Shown here: positions 1 through 6,979 of the stretch, piece after piece
Position numbering within the stretch: position 1 is the first letter of the stretch
How the letters are laid out: the number at the start of each line of letters is the position of its first letter
NCBI GenBank assembly: GCA_020347585.1
Contig: CP070733.1
Coordinates: forward strand, 2,049,468-2,061,508
Length of the DNA: 12,041 nucleotides
Origin: Pseudomonadota bacterium
GTDB taxonomy: Bacteria > Pseudomonadota > Gammaproteobacteria > CAMYNG01
Direction: 5' to 3'
Translations under genes and position numbers: made by a program
The notes under the pieces: generated by a model
Told to the model about the DNA's origin: nothing
Database searches by the model: none
The model's input: the letters and a program-made list of their open reading frames with translations, nothing else

Positions 1-2004
1 CACCCCGTTGTTGTCGGGATTGATGGCACCCGGGGCCTGTATATTGACCTGCTTGATGGGTCGGACCATCTGACCTGTGCCCTCGACCCCGAGTTCGACG
101 CTGGACTCATCCGGATCATCGCTGGCAATGGCCAGGCAGCCCATGTCGGTGCCCACATCCACTGGCGTGTAGCTCACCGCTAGGGCTTGTGCTGCACCGG
201 CCGCGATCGTAAACGGTCCGCTCGGCGCCCAGGTGAACTCGCTGCTGGTACCCATGCAGCGATCGATTAGGCTCACTGTTAGGGCCGCGTTGCCGAGATT
301 TTCGATCATCGTGGTCCGCGGCTCGATACTGCCAATGGTCACGGTGCCGAAGTTAAGCGCGTCCGGGTTGAGGTTGATATCCGGCAACGCCTCGACGGCC
401 CCACTACCGCTCAAGGCCAGCTGCACAGTCGCTTCGTCCGGATCGTCGCTGGCGATCTCCACCGCACCGGAATCCATGCCGGCATCCACCGGCGCATAGC
501 GCACTGAGACGGTTTCGCTGCCGCCCGGCTGGATTACCAATGGTGTCGCCGGAGGCATGACAAGCGTGAACTCAGCGCTGGTGCCAGCCGCGAGAGCGAT
601 ACTGACTATCGTCAGTGCGGCCGAGCCGGTGTTCTGGATTTGCGCACTGAGGGTCGCATCGCCACCTATCGTGACCACCCCGAAATCCAACGCGGGCGGC
701 AACAGGTTGATGTCCGGCACAGCCAACTCCGTGCCACTACCCGCAACACCGAGCTCGACCAAGGCCTCGTCCGGGTCATTGCTGCTGATCGCAAGACACC
801 CGGTATCCGTGCCCACATCAACGGGCATGTAGTTCACGGTTAATGTCTCGCTTGCCCCGGGGGCAATCGTCATCGAAGCCAACGGCATCCAGTTGAACTC
901 CGCACTGGTGCCCAAGCAGCGGTCGATCAAGGTCACCGAGAGGGCGGCATTGCCCAGGTTCTCAATCTGCGTCATCAGCGATGAACTCGCGCCAATCGCC
1001 ACGACACTAAAGTCGATGGCCGCGGGATTGAGATTGATATCCGGCACGGGCACCGCGATACCAGCGCCCGAGAGCACCACCGACACCGTGGACTGGTCCG
1101 GGTCATCACTCTGGATCACAAGCGAGCCGCTATCCCCGCCGATATCCATCGGCATATAGGTCACTTGCACGTCCTGGCTGGCACCCGGCGCGATGGTCAA
1201 CGGCAAGGTCAAGGCGCCGATGCTGTACTCGCTGCTGGTGCCCGCGCCAAGCACGATATTGGTCACGGTGAGATCGGCCGTGCCGGCGTTGGAGATCGTG
1301 GTGGCGAGCGTCGCACTCATTCCGAGCGTTACATCGCCAAACGCTAAGGTAGCAGGATCGACCACAATATTCGGGACTGCCACCTGACAGTCTGGATCGG
1401 TTTGGTCGTAAAGCGCATCGCCGTCATTGTCGAGCCCAAGCGCACTCCCGGCGAAGTTCTCTTGGCCGCTGGGGTTACACGGGTCGGTCGGCTTGTTGGG
1501 ATGCGCCGCATCCGGGGTGAAGTAGTAAGGTGGTGCTATGTTCTCCGCTACTGTGTTGAACGCCGTGGGATTCGCATCTCCGTGGCAGTCAACACAGAGC
1601 GTAACGCCGGAATTGTAGTGATGCTGACGCAGGCCGGAACCGCGCACTTGCCCGCTCGCCTCGGGTTCCGCACGGCCGTGACAGCCCACACAGGCCAGGG
1701 GGTCCAAACCTGTCCCGCCTACCGATGAGTTGAGGATTACGGGAAACCGCCCACTCGCCGAATGGCAGGCGTTGCAGTCGCCACCCAGCATGGCATTGCG
1801 ATGGACATCATGCAGATCATCCCCCCAGCTCACGCCATCGCGCGGCGAAACGTAGGGGCTGGCACGAAAGTCGCCGTGGCAGTTCGCGCAGTTTCCGCTA
1901 GTGCGCGCCACTGAATACGTCTCATAGGCGTAAGTATTCGATGCCCCGGCCACGAGCATGGCCAGCGCACACAAGCGCAACAACAAAATGGATAGGTTTT
2001 TCAC
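1..2004 (-). CDS. Exported tetraheme c-type cytochrome with four choice-of-anchor-D/HYDIN-like repeats (partial, C-terminus off window)
   Basis: The minus strand is open without a stop from a GTG at 2004-2002 to position 1 (668 codons). The start is supported by a GGGAGGGG Shine-Dalgarno about 5 nt upstream and by a following signal peptide (basic KN, Leu-rich core, probable cleavage near residues 24-26, SNTYA/Y). Four CxxCH heme-binding motifs follow: C39-C42-H43, C77-C80-H81, C105-C108-H109 and C137-C140-H141. Extra histidines (H65, H68, H128, H129) could be distal ligands. Residues 190-206 form an Asp-rich linker (GLDNDGDALYDQTDPDC) like calcium-binding linkers in secreted proteins. Four Ig-like repeats of 109-111 residues start at about 211, 321, 430 and 541, each with PDINLxP at the start and SDDPDE before a closing strand. 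The visible end (AINPDNNGV) resembles the INPxSNGVIPVAIL motif of secreted proteins. Inferred role: extracellular or periplasmic electron transfer or redox sensing on a beta-sandwich stalk. Substrate is unknown. An ATG-only search misses this gene. Confidence 0.9.
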   Translation of the reverse strand, partial: MKNLSILLLRLCALAMLVAGASNTYAYETYSVARTSGNCANCHGDFRASPYVSPRDGVSWGDDLHDVHRNAMLGGDCNACHSASGRFPVILNSSVGGTGLDPLACVGCHGRAEPEASGQVRGSGLRQHHYNSGVTLCVDCHGDANPTAFNTVAENIAPPYYFTPDAAHPNKPTDPCNPSGQENFAGSALGLDNDGDALYDQTDPDCQVAVPNIVVDPATLAFGDVTLGMSATLATTISNAGTADLTVTNIVLGAGTSSEYSIGALTLPLTIAPGASQDVQVTYMPMDIGGDSGSLVIQSDDPDQSTVSVVLSGAGIAVPVPDINLNPAAIDFSVVAIGASSSLMTQIENLGNAALSVTLIDRCLGTSAEFNWMPLASMTIAPGASETLTVNYMPVDVGTDTGCLAISSNDPDEALVELGVAGSGTELAVPDINLLPPALDFGVVTIGGDATLSAQIQNTGSAALTIVSIALAAGTSAEFTLVMPPATPLVIQPGGSETVSVRYAPVDAGMDSGAVEIASDDPDEATVQLALSGSGAVEALPDINLNPDALNFGTVTIGSIEPRTTMIENLGNAALTVSLIDRCMGTSSEFTWAPSGPFTIAAGAAQALAVSYTPVDVGTDMGCLAIASDDPDESSVELGVEGTGQMVRPIKQVNIQAPGAINPDNNGV
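55..1374 (-). repeat. Four tandem ~330-bp repeats encoding choice-of-anchor-D-like domains
   Basis: The CCGGATATC-like start of each unit recurs at 1374, 1044, 717 and 384 on the minus strand, giving spacings of 330, 327 and 333 bp. The fourth unit ends at roughly 55-70. Units 2 and 4 share a cysteine pair (LIDRC and GCLAI) that units 1 and 3 lack, so the array reads as A-B-A-B with a period of about 660 bp. Such an array is typical of extracellular stalk proteins that expand by recombination. Confidence 0.88.
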
Positions 2005-2127
2005 GGTCCCCTCCCTGCGATTCTTTTGTTTCTGCTTCCAGCGCGCCTAGCCGTGAGATATCGGGAAATCCCTGGCAGGTACACGCTGGTCCGTAAATAT
2101 CCACGTCGCGGTGGATCGGCGTACCCC

Positions 2128-2143
2128 GAGTGCAATTGCACTC
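2128..2143. promoter_or_regulatory. Perfect 16-bp palindrome, candidate operator of the cytochrome gene
   Basis: GAGTGCAATTGCACTC is self-complementary over all 16 bases. It lies about 124 nt upstream of the GTG start of the tetraheme gene and just downstream of a possible -10 element on the minus strand, a position where a dimeric repressor would block transcription. It does not match a regulator site I can name. The palindrome is seen directly; the operator role is inferred. Confidence 0.4.
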
Positions 2144-2149
2144 ACGCTT

Positions 2150-2177
2150 TATCTAAAACACGCACTGGAATCGGCAA
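2150..2177 (-). promoter_or_regulatory. Possible sigma70-type promoter for the cytochrome gene
   Basis: On the minus strand TTGCCG (2177-2172) is followed after 16 nt by TAGATA (2155-2150). Matches to consensus are 4/6 and 3/6. It is the best of several weak candidates, helped by the palindrome placed near the expected +1. Confidence 0.22.
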
Positions 2178-2367
2178 AGGTTGCCTCGAAAAGTGTGACG
2201 CAGGCCGCAAATTTCGATACGAATAATCGCGAGGGAGATCGTTTCAGGTGCAGCCCAACGGGGCTGCTAAGAAGTAACGCGTATCCGCGGACCACCACGC
2301 AGCAATGTGCCAACGTCCTTCTGGATCGGTTACGCCTGCCTCGACGTAACCTATTGTTTCGTGGAGC

Positions 2368-3348
2368 CTAGCATCCCGCTACGCACTTTGCGCTGCCATC
2401 AAACTCCATGGTGCGGCCGCTAAGCGGGAGATATACAGGCACCTGGGTCGCCTTTATAAATGTATCCGTCCGGGTACCGGCGATCACCTTACCCCCCTTT
2501 GTCGCCGCCTCATTGGCATGGGATGCGATGACCGCGTTAGGCTTGACTAACGTGTTTACCACGTAGGCGGCTTCAGTTGGCCCCGTGGTGAAGGTATCGC
2601 CAATATTAATTACCACAAGCTCTGCGCCGTAGTGACCACGAACCACCGTGTCCTGCTCGGCGGTAATACCGGTATCCCCTGACAAGTATGCCACCAGACC
2701 ATTCGAGAATGTCAGCATATAGCCCGTTGGCGGTCCAGCATAGGCAGTAAGCCCAGCGGCGCTAAGCATATCGCCAAGTTCACCGCCAATCATCGCCCCT
2801 GCGACACCGTTAGAGTGCACAGCAGGCACCGTCGTAATGGTTACGCCTCCGACCTTGCGTGACCCGCCAAAGCGCACCAACTGCGCGGCACCCGGATCAC
2901 CCCCCAGCGCTTTAAGCTTGCTCGCAAAGAACTTCGGCATTTCGCTGCCAGTAACGATCGTTGCTTTCTTGGCTAGGGCTATATTGACGCTATTAGTATT
3001 CGGCGTCGCAGTTTCTGTGACGCCAGGTTTGGCACACTGTCCGGCATTGACATGCTTCACGTGACGGTCACCCACATGATCACCGTGCATATGGCTAACC
3101 AACACCACATCGATCTTGCCAAGGCGAGAGTCGTTAGCACCGGCAACCGTGCGGCCGGCATCATAAAGCAGCCGGGTACCGTCCGGGTCTTCCAGAATAA
3201 GTGCGCGGTCGAAGCGGCAGAACTCCCCGTCGTGACTCCCAAGTGGTGTCAATTTGACGTTCTTCGCTAACGCGCACTGCGCAATTGAAACCGAAAGAGC
3301 AGCCGCAACAATGGCCACGCAAATTCGACGCTTCTCGGTCAGTTTCAT
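2368..3348 (-). CDS. Secreted metallo-beta-lactamase-fold hydrolase
   Basis: The 326-residue protein has a signal peptide (basic MKLTEKRR, hydrophobic core to about 23, ALA/K near residue 29), so it acts in the periplasm or outside. The metal-binding set of the MBL fold is visible in order: HMHGDH at 86-91 (the HxHxDH motif), H178 in VPAVHSNG, D225 in YLSGDTG and H277 in ASHANE, consistent with a two-metal site. Members hydrolyse beta-lactams, lactones, phosphoesters or thioesters; nothing here identifies the substrate. The family fit is to broad UPF0173/RNase Z-like MBL hydrolases rather than to class B beta-lactamases. Cysteines at 25, 44, 105, 322 and 326 include a C-terminal pair that could form a disulfide. 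The start has an AGGGA element a few bases upstream. The gene begins 27 nt after the YdjM-like gene ends, so the two are probably co-transcribed. Confidence 0.88.
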   Translation of the reverse strand: MKLTEKRRICVAIVAAALSVSIAQCALAKNVKLTPLGSHDGEFCRFDRALILEDPDGTRLLYDAGRTVAGANDSRLGKIDVVLVSHMHGDHVGDRHVKHVNAGQCAKPGVTETATPNTNSVNIALAKKATIVTGSEMPKFFASKLKALGGDPGAAQLVRFGGSRKVGGVTITTVPAVHSNGVAGAMIGGELGDMLSAAGLTAYAGPPTGYMLTFSNGLVAYLSGDTGITAEQDTVVRGHYGAELVVINIGDTFTTGPTEAAYVVNTLVKPNAVIASHANEAATKGGKVIAGTRTDTFIKATQVPVYLPLSGRTMEFDGSAKCVAGC

Positions 3349-3375
3349 CTCTTCCCTCTCCCGCCGATCCGTTAC

Positions 3376-4392
3376 CTAACAGACCGCATCCGCACAGCGG
3401 CCAAGAACCATATTAAAGAACGTCTGCCGCACCGCTTGGCTACGGTCGCGAAAGAACCGAAAGTCCGCATGCTGTTGTGGTTTCGCTGGACTGATGACAA
3501 TCCCCCACAAGGGCTTGGCGCTGTTCGGTAGCATGCTGTAGCGTATGTCACCTAGCACGTTCTCCTGCGTTGGATCGAAGGCCACGAAGTCGTCTGAAAA
3601 CTGAGCAAAGCGACCAATATCTGTATACAGGGTGGATGCGGGATCTAGCCCGGCAAAAACGCTATGGGTGGCGAACTTAGCCACAACTTCGCCTTCGAAA
3701 ATCTGCGCGTCTGCACTCAAGCCTACGCGAATGGCATCAATATAGAAGCGGCCGTCATGCTCATACACAGATCGCCATAACACCAGATTTGCCAGTGTCG
3801 GTTTCACCACAAATTTGGTGGGCTGATGGCCTCGCGTCGTGGCCAATGTCTCTGCAACCGCCTGTGCCCGATGTAATTGCAGTGTGCCAAAAGCCAGGTA
3901 AGCGACACAAAGCGCCAAGCCGCCGTAGGCCACTGGCCGGGTCCTGAGGCGCAGCCCCAGCAGCAGTGTCCCGAGAAGAATCAAGGAAAATACGGGATCG
4001 ATGATCGAAATAATATTGAACGCCACCCGCTCGCTGGAAAACGGCCAAAGCAACTGCGTACCATAGCTCGTGCAGGCATCTAGAATTCCACTCATGCTAT
4101 AGCCGGCTAGGCAGAACAGATATATCCGTCCAATTTTTATGCGCCGATGCAAGAATGGCCAAAGCAACACACACGCGATGGCCGCACCAACAGGAATAAA
4201 CATCAACGAATGGGTAAAGTGGCGGTGGTATTCAATGTTGAGCAGCGGATCCTGGGACGAGCGGATGAAAAAATCCGCATCGGCCAGCATACCGGCGGCA
4301 ATACCCACGAATGTCGCAAGTTTCTTTTCTTCCTTTCTGGCGACCGCTTGCGCCAAGGCGCCGCCAAACAAACCCTGGGTGACGATATCCAT
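3376..4392 (-). CDS. YdjM/DUF457-family membrane-bound metal-dependent hydrolase
   Basis: The 338-residue protein opens with MDIVTQGLFGGALAQA, the typical start of the YdjM/DUF457 (LexA-regulated, membrane-bound predicted hydrolase) family. Family-type metal-ligand positions are present: D38 and D40 (MLADADFF), H56-x-H58-x-x-H61 (HRHFTHS), D105 (LDACTSYG) and D132. Hydrophobic segments near 63-80, 88-102, 127-147 and 155-171 place it in the inner membrane. The half after about residue 190 is soluble and is the more divergent part; it has no motif I recognise. Biochemical function in this family is not established, although phosphatase or hydrolase activity is assumed from the metal motif. No strong Shine-Dalgarno precedes the ATG. 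Only 27 nt separate its stop from the downstream secreted MBL hydrolase gene, which suggests an operon of two metallo-hydrolases. Confidence 0.88.
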   Translation of the reverse strand: MDIVTQGLFGGALAQAVARKEEKKLATFVGIAAGMLADADFFIRSSQDPLLNIEYHRHFTHSLMFIPVGAAIACVLLWPFLHRRIKIGRIYLFCLAGYSMSGILDACTSYGTQLLWPFSSERVAFNIISIIDPVFSLILLGTLLLGLRLRTRPVAYGGLALCVAYLAFGTLQLHRAQAVAETLATTRGHQPTKFVVKPTLANLVLWRSVYEHDGRFYIDAIRVGLSADAQIFEGEVVAKFATHSVFAGLDPASTLYTDIGRFAQFSDDFVAFDPTQENVLGDIRYSMLPNSAKPLWGIVISPAKPQQHADFRFFRDRSQAVRQTFFNMVLGRCADAVC

Positions 4393-4477
4393 GACACGAT
4401 ATTAACTGATCGGCGACTGAGGTCAGAGCACAGAAGTGGCGCAGTTGGCCAGGCAAAGCATGGCGAGGGGCCCTCGG

Positions 4478-4524
4478 AAAAAGGGCAGAAGGTTTAATTG
4501 TAGGCCCTCCGTCCCCTTTTCTGC
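4478..4524 (-). terminator. Possible intrinsic terminator after the spermidine-synthase-like gene
   Basis: Just past the stop at 4528 the minus strand can pair GCAGAA with TTCTGC around a long loop, followed directly by CCTTTTT. An alternative pairing of AAAAGGG with CCCTTTTT is also possible. The loop is long and the two foldings compete, so termination here is uncertain. Confidence 0.3.
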
Positions 4525-4527
4525 TCA

Positions 4528-5205
4528 CTAATCCCCACACGTAGCGAACCAAATGATGTGCCGCGCGCCCTTTTTTCCATGCGCGCGCACACGCACCTCA
4601 TCCACCTCGAACCCTACCTTGCGTAGGCGCTGCAAAAACGCCTGATCCGGACCGGCTGACCACACGGCCAACACGCCCTGGGGGCGCAGCGCCGCGTAGG
4701 CCGCGCTCAACCCGCTCATGCCATAGAGCCAATCGTTTTCCTTGCGCGTGAGCCCTTCCGGGCCGTTATCCACATCCAGCAAAATCGCATCGAACACTTG
4801 CTGCTCAGCCTTGAGAACGCAGGCGACATCCCCTTCGTGCACGGTCACTCGCGAATCCTGGAGCGGATGACCAGCCGGTTTCCCCAGCGGCCCCCGATTC
4901 CACGCCACCACGGCGGGCACTAACTCGGCCACCACCACCTGCGCTTTGTCGCCGAGGTGTCGGAGCGCCGCCGCCAGGGTAAAGCCCATGCCCAACCCGC
5001 CAATGAGCAATCGCGCCTTGCTGGCATTCACCAGCCTGGCACAGCTTTGCTCAGCCAGCGCGTCTTCGGAGCCATGGACACGGCTGCTCATGAGTTCGCC
5101 GCGGCCCACGAGCTTGATCGAGAATTCATCGCCCCGCTGGTAAAGGCGCAACTCGCCGCCATTGCCAGGCACTTGTGCGCTATCGAGCAAGATCCAGGGC
5201 GTCAT
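4528..5205 (-). CDS. Spermidine-synthase-like SAM-dependent Rossmann-fold protein
   Basis: The 225-residue protein has the class I methyltransferase nucleotide-binding loop LIGGLGMGFT (67-76), an acidic residue ending strand 2 (E94 in VVAELVPAVV), the EGDV step (125-128) and LLDVDNGPEG (142-151) at the strand 4 active-site position. This arrangement, with WNRGPL after E94, is characteristic of the spermidine/spermine synthase-like proteins of COG0421 type. True spermidine synthases are usually about 280-300 residues with an N-terminal beta-domain and a D-(S/T)-(S/T)-D-P motif. Here the N-terminal part is short and that motif reads LDVDNGP, so aminopropyl transfer to putrescine should not be assumed. 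It is probably cytoplasmic, having no signal peptide. No clear Shine-Dalgarno precedes the ATG. The gap of 135 nt to the downstream gene is compatible with either a shared or a separate transcript. Confidence 0.82.
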   Translation of the reverse strand: MTPWILLDSAQVPGNGGELRLYQRGDEFSIKLVGRGELMSSRVHGSEDALAEQSCARLVNASKARLLIGGLGMGFTLAAALRHLGDKAQVVVAELVPAVVAWNRGPLGKPAGHPLQDSRVTVHEGDVACVLKAEQQVFDAILLDVDNGPEGLTRKENDWLYGMSGLSAAYAALRPQGVLAVWSAGPDQAFLQRLRKVGFEVDEVRVRAHGKKGARHIIWFATCGD

Positions 5206-5298
5206 AGCTGTCTCACACGATTGGCCTCAGGGCGCCACAAATTCAGACCTTGCACCCAACTTCTAGCGAAAACGGCTTCGTGCAGGAGTTTCCAGCAT

Positions 5299-5338
5299 AA
5301 AAGAGGGCGGAGGGATAAAAAACACGCCCTCCGCTCCC
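5299..5338 (-). terminator. Strong Rho-independent terminator of the exported-protein gene
   Basis: On the minus strand an arm at 5338-5327 (core GCGGAGGG) pairs with 5314-5303 (core CCCTCCGC). The central 8 bp are perfect and the stem extends to about 12 bp with one mismatch and one wobble. The loop is T-rich. A short U-tract (TTTT, 5302-5299) follows. The element starts about 33 nt after the stop codon at 5371. Confidence 0.75.
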
Positions 5339-5370
5339 TTTGCATCTCGGATAGTAATTTTGGCTTTCTG

Positions 5371-6039
5371 TTAGGGAATGTCGCCGGGGTTCGCTGGGGT
5401 ATGCAACGTTAAAGTGCACTTGGATGATCCGGTCAGGACGGCTTGATCGAACTGGTTGAAATTCAATAGGCCATTGAAGCAGATGGACCCCACCATGCCG
5501 GCCAAGCGCCCTTTGCCGGCCACTTCTTTTAAGCCGCCACAGCCCAGGATACGAATGGGGATAATGCCGTTGACGGGATCAAAGTTGGGGCTATTGACGA
5601 CCGGACCCCAGAAGTTAACCGCGCGGCCCTCGAGCGCTACCCCCGCATCGGACACCAGGACCGAGCCATCGTTAAACGTCATTCGGCAACTGCCCGGCAG
5701 GCAGCTGAAGCGCACAACGGGGTCAGTGGGTGCGCCGCTAAAGGTGATTTGCGCACCTTGCAGTACAGTGACCTGACGTTCCAATTGTATCTTGTCGGGG
5801 ATCTCGCCACTCTTGAATATCTTTTTCGGCGCATAGCCTGGGCCACCGATAGTGTAGATCGCTTCACCCACGGGGGTCATCCCGGTGAAGTTACCAGCGA
5901 TTTTGAAATCCACCAGCAGCTCGACGGGTTCGACCTGGCGTTTCTGCTTGTGTTTGTTATCGGCAAGCGCTTGCGCGCCGACAAAGGCAAGTGAGAGTAA
6001 AAGGCCTAGCAGGCCGGTCTTGATGATACTGCTCCTCAT
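5371..6039 (-). CDS. Exported protein of unknown function with a DPxNGIIPIRIL motif
   Basis: I do not recognise the family. From the ATG at 6039 the product is 222 residues with a canonical signal peptide (MRSSIIK, then a Leu-rich core, cleavage near ALA/D26-27) and a Lys/His/Gln/Arg-rich mature start. An AGGGGG ribosome-binding site lies about 7 nt upstream. An in-frame ATG at 6066 with GGAG 7 nt upstream would add nine residues before the signal peptide and cannot be excluded. The rest is rich in beta-prone and Gly segments with five cysteines (113, 118, 167, 187, 208). C113-C118 (CLPGSC) looks like a small disulfide loop. Residues 153-165 (FDPVNGIIPIRIL) resemble the INPxNNGVIPVxIL segment of secreted repeat proteins, including the visible end of the tetraheme cytochrome. 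It is monocistronic by position, with its own terminator and a 232-bp upstream gap. No strong promoter was found. Confidence 0.75.
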   Translation of the reverse strand: MRSSIIKTGLLGLLLSLAFVGAQALADNKHKQKRQVEPVELLVDFKIAGNFTGMTPVGEAIYTIGGPGYAPKKIFKSGEIPDKIQLERQVTVLQGAQITFSGAPTDPVVRFSCLPGSCRMTFNDGSVLVSDAGVALEGRAVNFWGPVVNSPNFDPVNGIIPIRILGCGGLKEVAGKGRLAGMVGSICFNGLLNFNQFDQAVLTGSSKCTLTLHTPANPGDIP

Positions 6040-6244
6040 GTTATTCCCCCTGGTTGTTATATCCATTTAGGTACTCCAAATATACGTGCTACGGCGGCAG
6101 ACACCTTCCCAACTGCGCGCGCCAAACACAGTCTAGCTTGATTTAAAGGAGATGGGCGGTCAAAATCCGACCGATTTATCGAGTGGTTAGAAAAACCCCT
6201 CTGCACCCCTTCTTCGTAGTCATCAGGCGATGCCTATCACGGCA

Positions 6245-6260
6245 CCAGCCCAGCGGCTGG
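6245..6260. other. Small GC-rich hairpin after the His-first secreted protein gene
   Basis: CCAGCC and GGCTGG pair perfectly around a 4-nt loop, about 12 nt past the stop at 6272. There is no U-tract on the minus side, so it may protect the 3' end of the transcript rather than terminate it. Confidence 0.35.
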
Positions 6261-6271
6261 AGACGTCTTTG

Positions 6272-6979
6272 CTAGTTCCGTACCACGACATCGTCGAAGG
6301 ATACCGAAGTGCCCTCGCCATTGGACGCACGCACATAAAGGTCGGTGATTTCCCAGGTCCACGCAGAAAGATTCCACCTGCCCGGACCAAGACGCGGCCA
6401 ATACCACCAGCTGCCGTCCAACTTGCGGAACCAGACCTCGCCATCGGCCGGCCCACGGATGCGGATTGACGCGACATCGAACATCCGTGGCTGATGGGTG
6501 ACACGATCCTCAACCCAAAGACGCATGAAATGTTTTGGTTCATGGCCAGCGGCAAAACGCGGTTCGTTCTTCCAATCCGCGGCGACACAGCCACCGCCGG
6601 TATCACGGCCGTATCCGGCGCCTAACCCGTCGCCGTTATCGGCAAAACACGTCAAGCTGGGGTCTTCGAACATCAGATGGAAATGGTTATATTTTCCAAG
6701 CGGCGCCTCCTGCACATTGACGTAGCCGCGTGACCCGCAGCGTTGGCGGTACGTCCAACACGCGATGTGCGTGTCCGGGTCGCAAACCTCCGCATCGCCA
6801 GATTCGCTCAGGCCGGTATGCTGCGCGAAGGTGCCGCGGGCCTGTGCGTAGTTCCAACGCAAAGCAAATTCATTGTCAAAACCGATATTGCATTCGGCTA
6901 GCCAAGAGTGTGCCTGTGCCGTTGACACGGCCATCGCGCCAAGCGCAAGCACCGTCAGAAGGATTCTCCCTGCCATCAT
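6272..6979 (-). CDS. Secreted Cys-rich protein with predicted N-terminal histidine; family not recognised
   Basis: The 235-residue protein has a clear signal peptide with AQA at 21-23, so the predicted mature protein begins H24-S-W. Six cysteines (30, 66, 74, 81, 111, 131) are enough for three disulfides. Further histidines lie at 54, 71, 99, 101 (YNHFH), 146 and 150. The C-terminal third (SIRIRGPADGEVWF, WWYWPRLGPGRW, then VSFDDVVV at the end) looks like a beta-sandwich with exposed aromatics, as in carbohydrate-binding modules. An amino-terminal His is the hallmark of histidine-brace copper proteins (lytic polysaccharide monooxygenases, CopC, Bim1/X325-like), but no LPMO consensus is visible, so copper binding is only a hypothesis. 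The start overlaps the lipoprotein stop as ATGA, with AAGGAGGG inside the lipoprotein gene, so the two are translationally coupled. A second in-frame ATG follows immediately. Confidence 0.82.
   Translation of the reverse strand: MMAGRILLTVLALGAMAVSTAQAHSWLAECNIGFDNEFALRWNYAQARGTFAQHTGLSESGDAEVCDPDTHIACWTYRQRCGSRGYVNVQEAPLGKYNHFHLMFEDPSLTCFADNGDGLGAGYGRDTGGGCVAADWKNEPRFAAGHEPKHFMRLWVEDRVTHQPRMFDVASIRIRGPADGEVWFRKLDGSWWYWPRLGPGRWNLSAWTWEITDLYVRASNGEGTSVSFDDVVVRN

Larger units (their letters stand above)
2005..2367. other. 363-bp intergenic region upstream of the tetraheme cytochrome gene
   Basis: No convincing gene is seen. Short open frames on the plus strand have no ribosome-binding site or family signature. 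The region holds a perfect 16-bp palindrome (2128-2143), a possible promoter for the cytochrome gene, and a 6-bp GC stem with 4-nt loop (CAGCCC/GGGCTG, 2251-2266). That stem lies about 100 nt past the stop of the MBL hydrolase gene and has no U-tract on either side, so it is at best a weak transcript-end structure. Confidence 0.6.

Noticed and set aside
233..1728. Series of plus-strand open frames of 60-108 codons recurring at about 330-bp intervals
   Set aside because: They are antisense to the minus-strand repeat array of the cytochrome gene and repeat only because it does. None has its own ribosome-binding site or family match.
2111..2371. 86-codon plus-strand open frame in the gap upstream of the cytochrome gene
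   Set aside because: No ribosome-binding site, composition unlike neighbouring genes, and it overlaps the palindrome and the end of the MBL gene.
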